Of a DNA stretch of 64,000 nucleotides, positions 52,057 to 61,283 are shown one piece after another. The position numbers and the translations under genes are program-made. The first letter of the stretch is position 1. Every line of letters begins with the position of its first letter. The DNA is taken from the NCBI RefSeq assembly GCF_003628305.1, contig NZ_RBZM01000006.1, positions 248,001 through 312,000 on the forward strand, read 5' to 3'. The DNA comes from Cohnella endophytica (GTDB lineage Bacteria > Bacillota > Bacilli > Paenibacillales > Paenibacillaceae). The notes under the pieces are model-generated. The model searched no databases. It was not told where the DNA came from and was given only the letters and a program-made list of their open reading frames with translations.

Positions 52057-53866
52057 AGCTTCTATGCGGCTTGCCTCGTCTTTCCGCAACAAAATGATTC
52101 TGATTTTCTTCGCGATTACGATCGTGCCTTTTATCCTATTCGCTTATTACGCGTACTCGAAGTCGATCGAGGGCATCAAGAACGCGAACTCGACGTTCTC
52201 CATGAGCTATTTGCAACAGGCTAAGATCAATTTCGAGACTTACCTCGCGCAGTTGAACGAACAGTTGAACAGCTTGGTGGGGGACGGCACGATACAGCGA
52301 AACCTGGAGCACGAACCGAAAAGCGCCGAGGAGGAGGAATCTTTCGCGGAAGATCTCATCGCCTTCGTGTATAACCGGAAGCCGCAGATCGACGCGCTCC
52401 GCGTCCGGGTTTACCCGCTCGAGCCTTCTCATTATCCGACTTACATGAACACGATGGGCGTCTCTCCCTCGGTCGGCGCGGAAGATTGGTTCCGGGAAGC
52501 GCGAACGAGCGTCATCCCTACCTGGCATTTGTCGATGCCTCAGAAAGGCCTCTACGGGAGGCCTTTGTTGACGTACACGAAGACTTTTACCGGATTGCAT
52601 GACAGGCGTGCTAGAGGCGTTATCGTGACCGACTTGGCGGAGGACCATCTTAGGAGGTTTTTCTCGCCGTCGGAAAGCATGCCCGGGCAGAAGTTTCTGA
52701 TCGTAGGAGCAGATGGGCAGGTACTGTTCGATTCTTACGATAACGAGTGGACGGGCATTCCGATTCCTTCCCAGAAGTTTCTCGAATCGATCGGAACAAG
52801 CTCGGAAGGCGCGGAGACGCTGAAGGTCGGCGGCGAAAAGAAGTTGATTACGTTTACGAAAATGGACACCCAGCCTTGGACGATCGTCAGCATGACGCCG
52901 CTGCATGCATTGACTCATCCGATGAGCGTTTTGAACCGATTGCTCGTATATTTTCTCGTCGCTTATTTGATCTGTTCGGTCGGCGTCGTTATTTATATTA
53001 CGCTTAACTTCACTCATCCGATCGTTCGGCTCGTCCGTTTGATGAGGAAGCTGGAGCAGGGAGACTTCGAATACCAAGTCGCGGAATCGTTGCGCAAAGA
53101 CGAGATCGGTTGGCTCTATCGCGGTTTCGGCAGCATGATGAATACGATCGAGGAGCTGATCGAGCAGACATCGCGATCCGAGCGGAACAAGAAGGAACTG
53201 GAGTTCCAGGTGCTCAGCCACCAGATCAACCCGCATTTTCTCTATAACACGCTGGAGTCGATCCGATGGAAGGCCGAGAATCACGGAAGAAGCGACATCG
53301 GTGAAATGGTGTCCGCTCTCGGAAACCTGCTCAGATTAAGCTTGAATCAAGGCAAGGATATTACGACGGTCGGTCGCGAGGTCGAGCAGGTCAAAGCTTA
53401 TGTTCAGATCGAGCAGGCACGGATCGGCATGCCGCTCAGAGTGCTGTACTTCTTCGACGACGAGATGTTGTCTTTGCCGTTCATGCGGCTGCTGCTTCAA
53501 CCTCTCGTGGAGAACGCGATCCAGCACAGCATTCGGGACAATTTCGAGAAGGGTAAAGTCATATTGTCGGGCTACGTGGAAGATCAAGACATCGTCATCG
53601 AGATTACGGATAACGGCAAAGGCATTCCCGAATCCGTGCTCGCGCAGCTCGACGTGGAGGAGCAGGAGACGAACGGCAAAGCCTCGCGCCGCCAAGGCGT
53701 AGGCTTGCGCAACGTCAACGAACGCCTGAAGCTCAGCTTCGGCAAGAACTATAAGCTCTCGATCGAGACGGGCGAAGGCATGGGCACGAAGATCAAGATC
53801 AGGCATCCGATCATGGAACCGTACGGTCCGGAAGAGGGCAAGGGGATCGAGGATTCCGTCGGCTGA
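52049..53866 (+). CDS. YesM-type sensor histidine kinase
   Basis: 605 residues from ATG 52049 (AAGGGG upstream). Membrane helix (13-35), extracellular Cache-like domain (about 40-285), second helix (about 290-312), HAMP (to about 365), His_kinase domain with His396 (HQINPHFLYNTLES) and a complete HATPase (VENAIQHS, DNGKGIP, GVGLRNVNERL). Forms the cognate pair of the preceding regulator. The outer domain probably senses an oligosaccharide or a binding protein; not readable from sequence. Confidence 0.93.
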   Translation: MIKASMRLASSFRNKMILIFFAITIVPFILFAYYAYSKSIEGIKNANSTFSMSYLQQAKINFETYLAQLNEQLNSLVGDGTIQRNLEHEPKSAEEEESFAEDLIAFVYNRKPQIDALRVRVYPLEPSHYPTYMNTMGVSPSVGAEDWFREARTSVIPTWHLSMPQKGLYGRPLLTYTKTFTGLHDRRARGVIVTDLAEDHLRRFFSPSESMPGQKFLIVGADGQVLFDSYDNEWTGIPIPSQKFLESIGTSSEGAETLKVGGEKKLITFTKMDTQPWTIVSMTPLHALTHPMSVLNRLLVYFLVAYLICSVGVVIYITLNFTHPIVRLVRLMRKLEQGDFEYQVAESLRKDEIGWLYRGFGSMMNTIEELIEQTSRSERNKKELEFQVLSHQINPHFLYNTLESIRWKAENHGRSDIGEMVSALGNLLRLSLNQGKDITTVGREVEQVKAYVQIEQARIGMPLRVLYFFDDEMLSLPFMRLLLQPLVENAIQHSIRDNFEKGKVILSGYVEDQDIVIEITDNGKGIPESVLAQLDVEEQETNGKASRRQGVGLRNVNERLKLSFGKNYKLSIETGEGMGTKIKIRHPIMEPYGPEEGKGIEDSVG

Positions 53867-53905
53867 GCCGGCGGGTTGGAGCGGTGCTCGAAAGGTATTA
53901 TTTGC

Positions 53906-54830
53906 TCGGAGTTACTTGCTCCGGCGGACTAACTGGTGCTCGAAAGGGACTCCCAGCAGGGAGTTACTCGAAAGAATCGAACATCTCGCGCTCGAGAGGT
54001 GCTTCCGGCAGGGAGTTACTCGAAAGAATCGATCATCTCGCTCTCAAGAGGGGCTCCCAGCAGGGAGTTGCTCGAAAGAATCGAACATCTCGCGTTCGAG
54101 AGGGACTTCCAGCAGGTAGTTACTCGAAAGAATCGAACATCTCACGCTCGAGAGGTGCTCCCAGCAGGCAGTTACTCGAAAGAATCGAACATCTCACGCT
54201 CGAGAGGGGCTCCCGGCAGGCAGTTACTCGAAAGAATCGAACATCTCACGCTCGAGAGGGGCTCCCGGCAGGGAGTTACTCGAAAGAATCGAACATCTCG
54301 CTCTCAAGAGGGGCTTCCGGCAGGTAGTTACTTGCTTGCTCCGGCAAACTAACTGTTGCTCGATTGGGTCTCACTGCACGGAGTTACTTGCTCTGGCAAA
54401 CTAACTGTTGCTCGATTGGGTCTCTCTGCACGGAGTTACTTGTTCCGGCAAACTAACTGTTTCTCGATTGGGTCTCTTTGCTCGAAGTTACTTGCTCCGG
54501 CAAGCTAACTGACGATCGATGGGGTCTCTCTGCACGGAGTTACTTGCTCCGGCAAACTAACTGTTGCTCGATTGGGTCTCACTGCACGGAGTTACTTGCT
54601 CCGGCAGACTAACTGTTGCTCGATTGGGTCTCACTGTACGGAGTTACTTGCACCGGCAAACTAACTGGCGTTCGATTGGGTCTCTCAGCACGGAGTTACT
54701 TGCTCCGGCGAACTAACTGGCGCTCGAGAGGGTCTCTCTGCACGGAGTTACTTGCTCCGGCGAATTAACTGGCGCTCGATGGGGTCTCTCTGCACGGAGT
54801 TACTTGCTCCGGCAAACTAACTCGCGCTCG
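53906..54830. repeat. Tandem repeat array 4, 52-bp period, two interleaved unit types, about 18 units
   Basis: One unit of type b at the start (near 53910), seven of type a to about 54325, then about ten of type b to 54830. Both types share a roughly 30-base half (CTCGA..GGG.CTC...GCA.GGAGTTACT). Type a continues CGAAAGAATCGAACATCTC; type b continues TGCTCCGGCAAACTAACTG, giving an imperfect dyad AGTTAcTTGC-TCCG-GCAAacTAACT. Because 52 is not a multiple of three, all frames show a scrambled pseudo-protein. It fills the convergent gap between the YesM and GH38 genes. Confidence 0.92.
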
Positions 54831-54862
54831 TTTTTCGCGGTTTCCCGAAGCTCATACTAAAA

Positions 54863-54905
54863 AGACCCTCCAAACCGCCGATTCATCGGGGACTGGAGGG
54901 TTTTT
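54863..54905. terminator. Terminator in the YesM/GH38 convergent gap
   Basis: ACCCTCC and GGAGGGT form the stem with an inner GCCGAT/ATCGGG hairpin. TTTTTT follows on the plus strand and CTTTTT on the minus strand, so it can serve both directions, mainly the GH38 gene. Confidence 0.85.
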
Positions 54906-54909
54906 TACC

Positions 54910-57639
54910 CTAATCTTCTTTGGCTAGCCCCACCGTTACGATCTGGTAGCGTCCGACGGGTACGTAACCTTCGACGCTAACGGCGCTGCGTTCTTCGAGG
55001 ATGTTGCTACGGTATGCTTCTCCATCCTTAGCCGTCGCCAGACGAACCTCGGTATCGGTGCCGGTTACGTTATACCAGCGAGCCATCCAATCGCCGCGAG
55101 GCTCGTTCGTCTTCAGATTGGAGAACAGGACTCCCTCGCCTTCCCACCGGAGGAACTCGAATCTCGGCGGGAGCGTTCCCCCATGCAAACCGGTCTGGCA
55201 AATCGTTAACGGGACGGGGAAACGCTGAGCTTCCCGGTACGCGTCGACGCGGTCATGACCGCCATGAGGCAAAATCATCCACTCGGCCGAATGCTTGCCG
55301 AGGCACTGCGCGTCAGGCGTGGGGAAGACGCCCCAATCGCCCAACTCGCCGACCGAGCGAAGAAGCGTGACGGCGAGCGTGTTGCGGCCGTCGAGCAACG
55401 TCTCGTATTCGTTGAGGCCTTTGCCCGCGATCGTAAGTCCGCGGTTGTTCTCGAAAACGTCTACGAAGGCTTGCATGTGCTGACAATAGCTTGGATTGCG
55501 CCATTCCGAGGACGGCTGCGTCTCGCGTTCGGCGACTTCGAAGATGGAGTCCGCGAAGTGGGTCGTCGCCCGAACGTCAGACGGATAGAGGACGCGAATT
55601 CGATGATCTTTGGCCGGATTGTCGAAGCTGGCGCTGACGTGAACTCCCTTTCCTAGTCGTTCCAAGCTCACCCGCGTGACGATCGTGAGCGGGACGAGAA
55701 GCTCCGAACGTCCGGCTTTGCGGTCGAGAATGGATACCATCGTGTTTACTTCTTGATCTAGCAAAGCATCCGCGCTCGCGGGAATTTCCATCGTTTGAAC
55801 GATTTCGATCGTCGCGCGATAAGGCGAATCCTCTGCGACGCGAATGTCGGCGATGCCTCCTCTGGTCGTGATCGCGACATCGTTGTCGGGTTGTCTGTAA
55901 ATGTACTCGTTGCCGACGTCGCCCGTATTCTCGTAGTGTCCCAACCCTGAGAATTTCTGACCGCTGCGTTTATCGAACAAGGTCAAGCTCCCGTCGGTCT
56001 CGACCGTCACCTTCAGGTTGCCGTTCTCGAGCGTCGCCGTTCCCGTAAACAAGGAGCCCTGCGACGAAGCCTTACCGTTCGCTGCTCCTTCGCCCTCTTC
56101 GGAAATCCAAGCGAAGCTAGCATGCCCCATCGCAGGCAGAACGCCCGTCTCGAACGTTAACGTCAGCGTTCTGGCCATATAAGGCTGCCTGAACTTGTCG
56201 TCCGGCAAATCGTAGCCGAACGTGACGCCATTATCCTCGACCGCGCATTTCAGCGTTTCCCCGCGATAATTAATCAAATACCCTTCCGCGCGAGTGCACG
56301 ACTCGACTTCCTTTGCTACTTGTACCGGATTCTCGTTTTGTTTGAAATAACGCCTCGACAGCTCGACGGAGAACGTTGCGACCGACGAACCTTCATAGCC
56401 GCTCGTATTGAAGACGACGAACGGAGTCGCGTTTTCACGGTCGAAACCCATCGTATCGACCTGGCCTACGAGATGCTTTACGCTATCCTGCACGATCGCT
56501 TTGCCGACTTCCATGCTCTTAGCAAAACGCGTTTCCATCTCGCGATAGACCTCGTCGACGCTGCAGCCGCAAATGCTGTCGTGCGGATGATTCTGCATGA
56601 GCGTTTTCCAAGCGTAATTGAGCAACGCATGGGGATAAGCCAGACCTTCTCCGGAAGCGAGAGTGGCGAGGGGTTCGGCTACCTTCTCCAGAAGCGTCTG
56701 GTTCTGCTGATTAAGCTGCTTGATCGACACGCGGGCGGAGGCCGTGTTCACGAGGGTGAACCAGCCGTCGGTTTTCTGTCCGCGCAATTCCCCTCGCGTG
56801 ACGCTCAGCTTAGGAGGAAGCGAGGAAAGCACGTCGTTCATGTAATCGTCGAAGTTGGAATGCACGAATTCATGCTCCGGATACAGTTCCCGAGCTACGC
56901 GCAGCGCCTCGGACAAATTCCTCTGGACGGGCTGGTGGTCGCAGCCGTTCATGAGCAACAGATGCGGCGTCGAAGCGTAGCGGGACGTGCTGGCAATCCG
57001 ATGATCCCAATACTCCTTGGCTTCCGCGGGATCGACGGGAATTTCCATGCCGTTATTGTACCAGTTCGCGAACAAGACGCCGATCACCTGGGAGCCGTCC
57101 GGAGACTCCCAGATTAATTCGGAGAAAGGAGATTCCAGGTTGGAGCCTTCGCCGACCTGATTGTTGAAGCCCGTCGCTTTGACACCGCGTCCGAACACCG
57201 CGTTATGGATGCCCGCTTGCTTCAGCAGTTGGGGAGCTTGGCCCATGTTGCCGAAGGAATCGGGGAAGTAGCCGACCTTGGAAATCGGACCGAACGCGGT
57301 GGCGTCCCGGTGACCGATCTGCAGGTTGCGCACATTCGCTTCGCTGCTTGTCAAGAACTCGTCTTGCAGAACGTACCATGGTCCGGCGGATATTTTTTCT
57401 TCTTTGCAGAGGCGTTGCAGCAGCTCTCTTTTCTCGGGATACACTTGCAGGTAGTCGTCCAGAACGATCGTCTGGCCGTCCAAATAGAAGCTGCGGAACT
57501 CCGGATCGGTATCGAAAGTGTGAAGTAGGGCATCCATCGTATGGATGAGCTTAACGTGATGGGCTTCGTAAGGCATATACCATTCCCGGTCCCAGTGGGT
57601 GTGGGAGATGACGTGAATGACTTGTTTCGTCGTGTTCAT
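54910..57639 (-). CDS. GH38 alpha-mannosidase
   Basis: 909 residues. N-terminal GH38 (beta/alpha)7 barrel with zinc motif HTHWDREW (His13, Asp17 numbering from ATG), the nucleophile Asp127 in GYFPDSFGN, and NHPHDSICGCSVDEVYREM, which supplies the third zinc ligand; then the helical bundle (about 280-400) and C-terminal beta domains. It hydrolyses alpha-mannosides in the cytoplasm (no signal peptide). The divergent neighbour encodes a secreted GH71/99-like enzyme; the two could act in series on an alpha-mannan or N-glycan. Confidence 0.95.
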   Translation of the reverse strand: MNTTKQVIHVISHTHWDREWYMPYEAHHVKLIHTMDALLHTFDTDPEFRSFYLDGQTIVLDDYLQVYPEKRELLQRLCKEEKISAGPWYVLQDEFLTSSEANVRNLQIGHRDATAFGPISKVGYFPDSFGNMGQAPQLLKQAGIHNAVFGRGVKATGFNNQVGEGSNLESPFSELIWESPDGSQVIGVLFANWYNNGMEIPVDPAEAKEYWDHRIASTSRYASTPHLLLMNGCDHQPVQRNLSEALRVARELYPEHEFVHSNFDDYMNDVLSSLPPKLSVTRGELRGQKTDGWFTLVNTASARVSIKQLNQQNQTLLEKVAEPLATLASGEGLAYPHALLNYAWKTLMQNHPHDSICGCSVDEVYREMETRFAKSMEVGKAIVQDSVKHLVGQVDTMGFDRENATPFVVFNTSGYEGSSVATFSVELSRRYFKQNENPVQVAKEVESCTRAEGYLINYRGETLKCAVEDNGVTFGYDLPDDKFRQPYMARTLTLTFETGVLPAMGHASFAWISEEGEGAANGKASSQGSLFTGTATLENGNLKVTVETDGSLTLFDKRSGQKFSGLGHYENTGDVGNEYIYRQPDNDVAITTRGGIADIRVAEDSPYRATIEIVQTMEIPASADALLDQEVNTMVSILDRKAGRSELLVPLTIVTRVSLERLGKGVHVSASFDNPAKDHRIRVLYPSDVRATTHFADSIFEVAERETQPSSEWRNPSYCQHMQAFVDVFENNRGLTIAGKGLNEYETLLDGRNTLAVTLLRSVGELGDWGVFPTPDAQCLGKHSAEWMILPHGGHDRVDAYREAQRFPVPLTICQTGLHGGTLPPRFEFLRWEGEGVLFSNLKTNEPRGDWMARWYNVTGTDTEVRLATAKDGEAYRSNILEERSAVSVEGYVPVGRYQIVTVGLAKED

Positions 57640-58045
57640 GCGAATGCCTCTTTTCTGCGAATGAATTGGATATACGCGGTAATTTTAATAGAATCCGCTC
57701 TCCGACCGCAATGAGGGGATTACAAACTTTATGGTCTGATCTTAGCGTTCGCGAATACATCGCCGATCCGGCTAGAAATCGCTTGGTAAATGATAAGAAT
57801 GGCTCATATTCAATTCATATTCTCTGGAGTATGATTTAGCCGACTTCGGTCGCGAAGTCTTGTAAGCCCTTTCAATATTATGCGGCGGAAGGGAGCTGAT
57901 CTGACCTAGCTAACGCAAAAACGCAGCCGAAATGACGTTCGAAAACTGCGGAAGGAGGAGGGTACGGAATCCGAATGATTAAATGAATTCGTATGCCAGG
58001 CTAGTCGCAGTGCGCTTCGCCACATTTAAACCAAGGAGGAATTCA
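57640..58045. promoter_or_regulatory. Divergent gap between GH38 and the GH71/99-like gene
   Basis: No gene of its own. AT-rich between 57780 and 57840, where TATGAT at about 57829 could be a plus-strand -10; no partner -35 is convincing. AAGGAGGA precedes the start at 58046. Confidence 0.3.
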
Positions 58046-60148
58046 ATGATGCAAGTCCTTCGTACGTTCAAAGGCAAAAACGCATTTACCGTCCTGCTTC
58101 TCGTCGCCGCGTTGCTCGCGACCCAATTTTCTTTGTCCCCTTCCATCGCTTCGGCGGCTTCCGCGTTTAACCAGATCGCGGCATCAGGCTACAGCAGCCA
58201 ATCCGGAATTCAATTGGAAAATTCGACCGAAGGCGGGCAGAACGTCGCCTTCATCGACAATGGAGATTACGTCGCGTATACGAACATGGATTTCGGCAGC
58301 GGGGCTTCGACGTTCCAAGCTCGGGTTGCCAGCGCGGCAAGCGGCGGCAACATCGAAATCCGGCTCGATAGCGCCACGGGAACGCTTATCGGAACGGCCG
58401 CCGTGCCCGGGACGGGCGGTTGGCAGAACTGGACGACGGTTAATGCTACCCTTACAGGAAGCGCCACCGGCGTTCATACGCTTTACCTAAAGTTTACGGG
58501 AGGCACGGGAAATCTGTTTAACTTGCTGTGGTTTAAATTCGGCGCGGCAGGATTATCCGCATTCTCGCAGATCGAAGCGGAAGCCTACAATGCGCAATCC
58601 GGCATTCAGACGGAAGCGTGTAGCGAAGGGGGGCTGAACGTCGGTTGGATCGATAACGGAGATTACTTGCTGTTCAATAACGTTAACTTCGGCAGCGGTG
58701 CGACTTCCTTCCAAGCGAGGGTGGCCAGCGCCGCGAGCGGCGGCAATATCGAGATCCGGCTTGACAGCTTAACGGGCACGCTCGCCGGCACGGCGAGCGT
58801 ATCCGGGACGGGCGGCTGGCAGAACTGGACGACCGTGAACGCCTCCGTCAACAACATTACCGGTATTCACAATCTTTATCTCAAGTTCACCGGGGGAGCG
58901 GGCAATCTGTTTAACCTCAATTGGTTTAAGTTCGGCACGACGCCTCCCGTTACCGGCGGCGACGTCGAAGGCAAGCTGTTCGCCGGCTATCAAGGCTGGT
59001 TCAACGCCTCGGGAGACAATTCGCCTAACGGAGGCTGGATCCATTGGTCCAAGAACAACAATGCCCCGACGGCCAACTCCAACGTCAACTTCGAGCTATA
59101 TCCGGATATTCGCGAGTACTCGAAGCTGTATGCGACGAACTTGGCGAACTTCGGCAACGGCACGCAGGCCAAACTATTTTCCTCCTATGACCAAGAAACC
59201 GTGAACAAGCATTTCGAATGGATGCAGACGTACAATATCGACGGAGCGGCCTTGCAGCGGTTCGGCGCGGACCTGAGCGATACGCCAAACAACTGGAAAA
59301 CGAATCGCGACAGCGTCGCCGTCAAGGTGAAGAACGCCGCGGAGACGTATAATCGCAAGTTCTACGTCATGTACGACATCACCGACATGAACGCCAGCAC
59401 TTGGAAGGAAGCCGTCAAGCACGACTGGACGACGAACATCGTGAATGCGATGCACTTGACGTCTTCGAGCGCTTACGCCAAGCAGAACGGAAAGATCGTC
59501 GTCTGCATCTGGGGCATCGGGTTCACCGATCGGCCGGGTACCGCGGCGGAGCATCAAGAACTCATTAACTGGTTCAAAAACCAAGGCGTATACGTCATCG
59601 GCGGCGTGCCGACGTATTGGAGAACGGGCAACAACGACTCCAAGGCGGGCTTCATGAGCGTGTACGAATCTCTAGACATGCTGTCGCCGTGGTTCGTCGG
59701 ACGCTTCGGCCGGAACGGCTTGGCGGACGTCGATAATTACTCGACGAACCAATACGGTCCGGACTTCGCTTACACGCAGCCTCGCGGCATCGCTTACCAG
59801 CCCGTCATCTGGCCGGGCTCCGCATGGTCCAACCTGAACCCGAACGGCCCTCGGAACGAGAATCCGAGGCTGCACGGCGACTTCATGTGGCGGCAAGCCT
59901 ACGACATGAAAAACCTCGGCATAAACACCGGCTATATCGCGATGTTCGACGAGTACGACGAAGGTACGGCCATCGCGAAGATTGCCGAGAACAGCTCAAT
60001 GATTCCGACTAACCAGTATTTCTTGACGCTGGATGCGGACGGAGTCGCCTTATCGTCAGACTTCTATCTCAGACTGGCGGGGGACATCAACCGGATGTTC
60101 AAAGGGCAAATCCCGATCACGGTAAACCATCCGACGTCCCATCAATAA
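58046..60148 (+). CDS. Secreted GH71/99-like glycoside hydrolase with two CBM6 modules
   Basis: 700 residues from ATG 58046 (AAGGAGGA upstream). Signal peptide ends at about 38 (SIASAAS). Two CBM6 modules (about 40-165 and 170-295) share NVAFIDNGDYV/NVGWIDNGDYL, ASGGNIEIRLDS and GGWQNWTTVNA, about 80 % alike at DNA level, so a tandem duplication. The catalytic part (about 300-695) begins GKLFAGYQGWFNASGD and ends MFDEYDEGTAI, typical of GH71/99-like proteins, whose members include endo-alpha-mannosidases and fungal-wall alpha-glucanases. The acids in FDEYDE may be catalytic. It acts on polysaccharide outside the cell; mannan is suggested by the GH38 neighbour. Confidence 0.88.
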   Translation: MMQVLRTFKGKNAFTVLLLVAALLATQFSLSPSIASAASAFNQIAASGYSSQSGIQLENSTEGGQNVAFIDNGDYVAYTNMDFGSGASTFQARVASAASGGNIEIRLDSATGTLIGTAAVPGTGGWQNWTTVNATLTGSATGVHTLYLKFTGGTGNLFNLLWFKFGAAGLSAFSQIEAEAYNAQSGIQTEACSEGGLNVGWIDNGDYLLFNNVNFGSGATSFQARVASAASGGNIEIRLDSLTGTLAGTASVSGTGGWQNWTTVNASVNNITGIHNLYLKFTGGAGNLFNLNWFKFGTTPPVTGGDVEGKLFAGYQGWFNASGDNSPNGGWIHWSKNNNAPTANSNVNFELYPDIREYSKLYATNLANFGNGTQAKLFSSYDQETVNKHFEWMQTYNIDGAALQRFGADLSDTPNNWKTNRDSVAVKVKNAAETYNRKFYVMYDITDMNASTWKEAVKHDWTTNIVNAMHLTSSSAYAKQNGKIVVCIWGIGFTDRPGTAAEHQELINWFKNQGVYVIGGVPTYWRTGNNDSKAGFMSVYESLDMLSPWFVGRFGRNGLADVDNYSTNQYGPDFAYTQPRGIAYQPVIWPGSAWSNLNPNGPRNENPRLHGDFMWRQAYDMKNLGINTGYIAMFDEYDEGTAIAKIAENSSMIPTNQYFLTLDADGVALSSDFYLRLAGDINRMFKGQIPITVNHPTSHQ

Positions 60149-60152
60149 ACGC

Positions 60153-60198
60153 GATAAGCGGCTCTCGGAGGACTTTCCTTCCGGGGGCTGCTTTTTCG
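60153..60198 (+). terminator. Terminator after the GH71/99-like gene
   Basis: AAGCGGCTCTCGGAGGAC pairs imperfectly with TTCCGGGGGCTGCTT, then TTTTCG. Confidence 0.75.
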
Positions 60199-60299
60199 TG
60201 GACATGTAAAGACGTTCATATGGACGAATTAGTTGCGTGCGACGAACAACAAGACAGCAATATACTGGAAAATTTAATATCGCCTCATGTTGGATTTCG

Positions 60300-60540
60300 T
60301 CCAGACATTATAAGATAGCCTAGAAAATTGAAATGAAGCTATGCCAAACGGTTTTGAAAAGAATAAATGAAAGCACTTCCACTCAGGGCGATTGCAAGGA
60401 GGTGGTAGGGAAACCTCGGAATTTGAACACTTCGAAGAGAATGCCGGAGGACGGGGTTGCCGCAACCTGACGCAAGCAAGAAGCTAGTCAGCTAGAAAGC
60501 CAGACAGCAAGACAGCACAACAAAGAAACACAAGGCATGA
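60300..60540 (+). ncRNA. Structured leader of unknown class before the CBM6-NPATG gene
   Basis: Within a 420-base gap. Visible hairpins: GAGGT/ACCTC (about 60399-60417), GGTTGC-C-GCAACC (about 60455-60467) and CTAG-TCAG-CTAG (about 60484-60495), followed by a CAG/CAA-rich, unstructured run to the ribosome site AAGGAG. No T run. No known riboswitch consensus is satisfied. The rest of the gap (60200-60300) shows nothing. Confidence 0.4.
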
Positions 60541-60567
60541 TCTCAAATTAAAAGGAGCGTATTCACA

Positions 60568-61185
60568 ATGAAAAAATCTCTAATCGTCTTGTCCATGGTA
60601 ATCGTAATGCTCGTAAGCAGCGTTAGCTTGGCGTTCGCGGCCGTGAATCCTTACGGAACGATCTCCCCTAGCGACAACTCGGAGATCAACAGCGATTCCG
60701 GCAAATTTTCCGACGGTAACGGCCCACGCATCGAAGACAACGAGAATAAAAACCTCGGTTACATCGTGAAAGGCAACTACGTGAAATTCAGCGGCGTGGA
60801 CTTCGGCGCTTCCGGAGCATCCAAAGCGAAGATCGAGCTCGCGACGCCGAACGCGGCAGGCTCCGTAGCTTTCGTAATCGACGATCCTAAGGGTACGCCT
60901 TTCGCTACCGTCAAATACGATCCGACCGGCGACTGGCAGAAATATAAATGGTTCGAAGCCCCGGTAACCGGAGTAACCGGTTCGCATGACTTGTACGTTA
61001 TTTTCACGGATGGAGACATCAACGTTCGGGCTTTCGGCTTCGAATCCGCTGGAGGCGGAGACGCGGCGGCTCCGGCCGGAAACCCTGCAACGGGCGACAA
61101 TGGCGTTCTGATGTACGTACTGCTTGCGGCAGGAGCGGCGGCGGTTATGGTTCTCTCCAGAAAGAAATTCGCTAAACAGCAATAA
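60568..61185 (+). CDS. Cell-wall-anchored CBM6-like protein with NPATG sorting signal
   Basis: 205 residues; signal peptide ending LAFAA (about 25). A single CBM6-like jelly roll spans about 28-155 (LGYIVKGNYVKFSGVDFG; DWQKYKWFEAPVTGVTGSHD), related to the modules of the upstream secreted glycosidase. A Gly/Ala/Pro linker leads to the sorting signal NPATG (172-176), a hydrophobic stretch and the basic tail SRKKFAKQQ. This is a classical sortase substrate layout. The sortase gene is the next one downstream. Presumed role: hold a polysaccharide at the cell surface. Confidence 0.88.
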   Translation: MKKSLIVLSMVIVMLVSSVSLAFAAVNPYGTISPSDNSEINSDSGKFSDGNGPRIEDNENKNLGYIVKGNYVKFSGVDFGASGASKAKIELATPNAAGSVAFVIDDPKGTPFATVKYDPTGDWQKYKWFEAPVTGVTGSHDLYVIFTDGDINVRAFGFESAGGGDAAAPAGNPATGDNGVLMYVLLAAGAAAVMVLSRKKFAKQQ

Positions 61186-61220
61186 TTATAAGGTTCATAG
61201 GGTTAGCGCCCATTATTCGA

Positions 61221-61268
61221 ACGAGAACGTTCCCGCTACCGCGCAAGCGGTGGAGGGACGTTCTTGTA
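61221..61268 (+). terminator. Hairpin between sortase substrate and sortase genes
   Basis: AGAACGTTCCC..CCGC and GCGG..GGGACGTTCT, followed by TGTATGG; the T run is weak, so partial read-through into the sortase gene is likely and would keep substrate above enzyme. Confidence 0.65.
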
Positions 61269-61283
61269 TGGAGCGATGCAAAT

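Noticed and set aside
53884-54352. Open frames of repeated Ser/Arg/Glu peptides in all three plus frames
   Set aside because: A 52-bp unit rotates through the three frames, so each shows the same scrambled pattern; no single protein is implied.
60361-60480. c-di-GMP-I or ydaO (c-di-AMP) riboswitch
   Set aside because: Short matches such as GGGTTGCCG exist, but the conserved GEMM core (GGACGCAAAGCC order) and the ydaO GGGGACC and CAGCTAACCTCG blocks are absent or misplaced.
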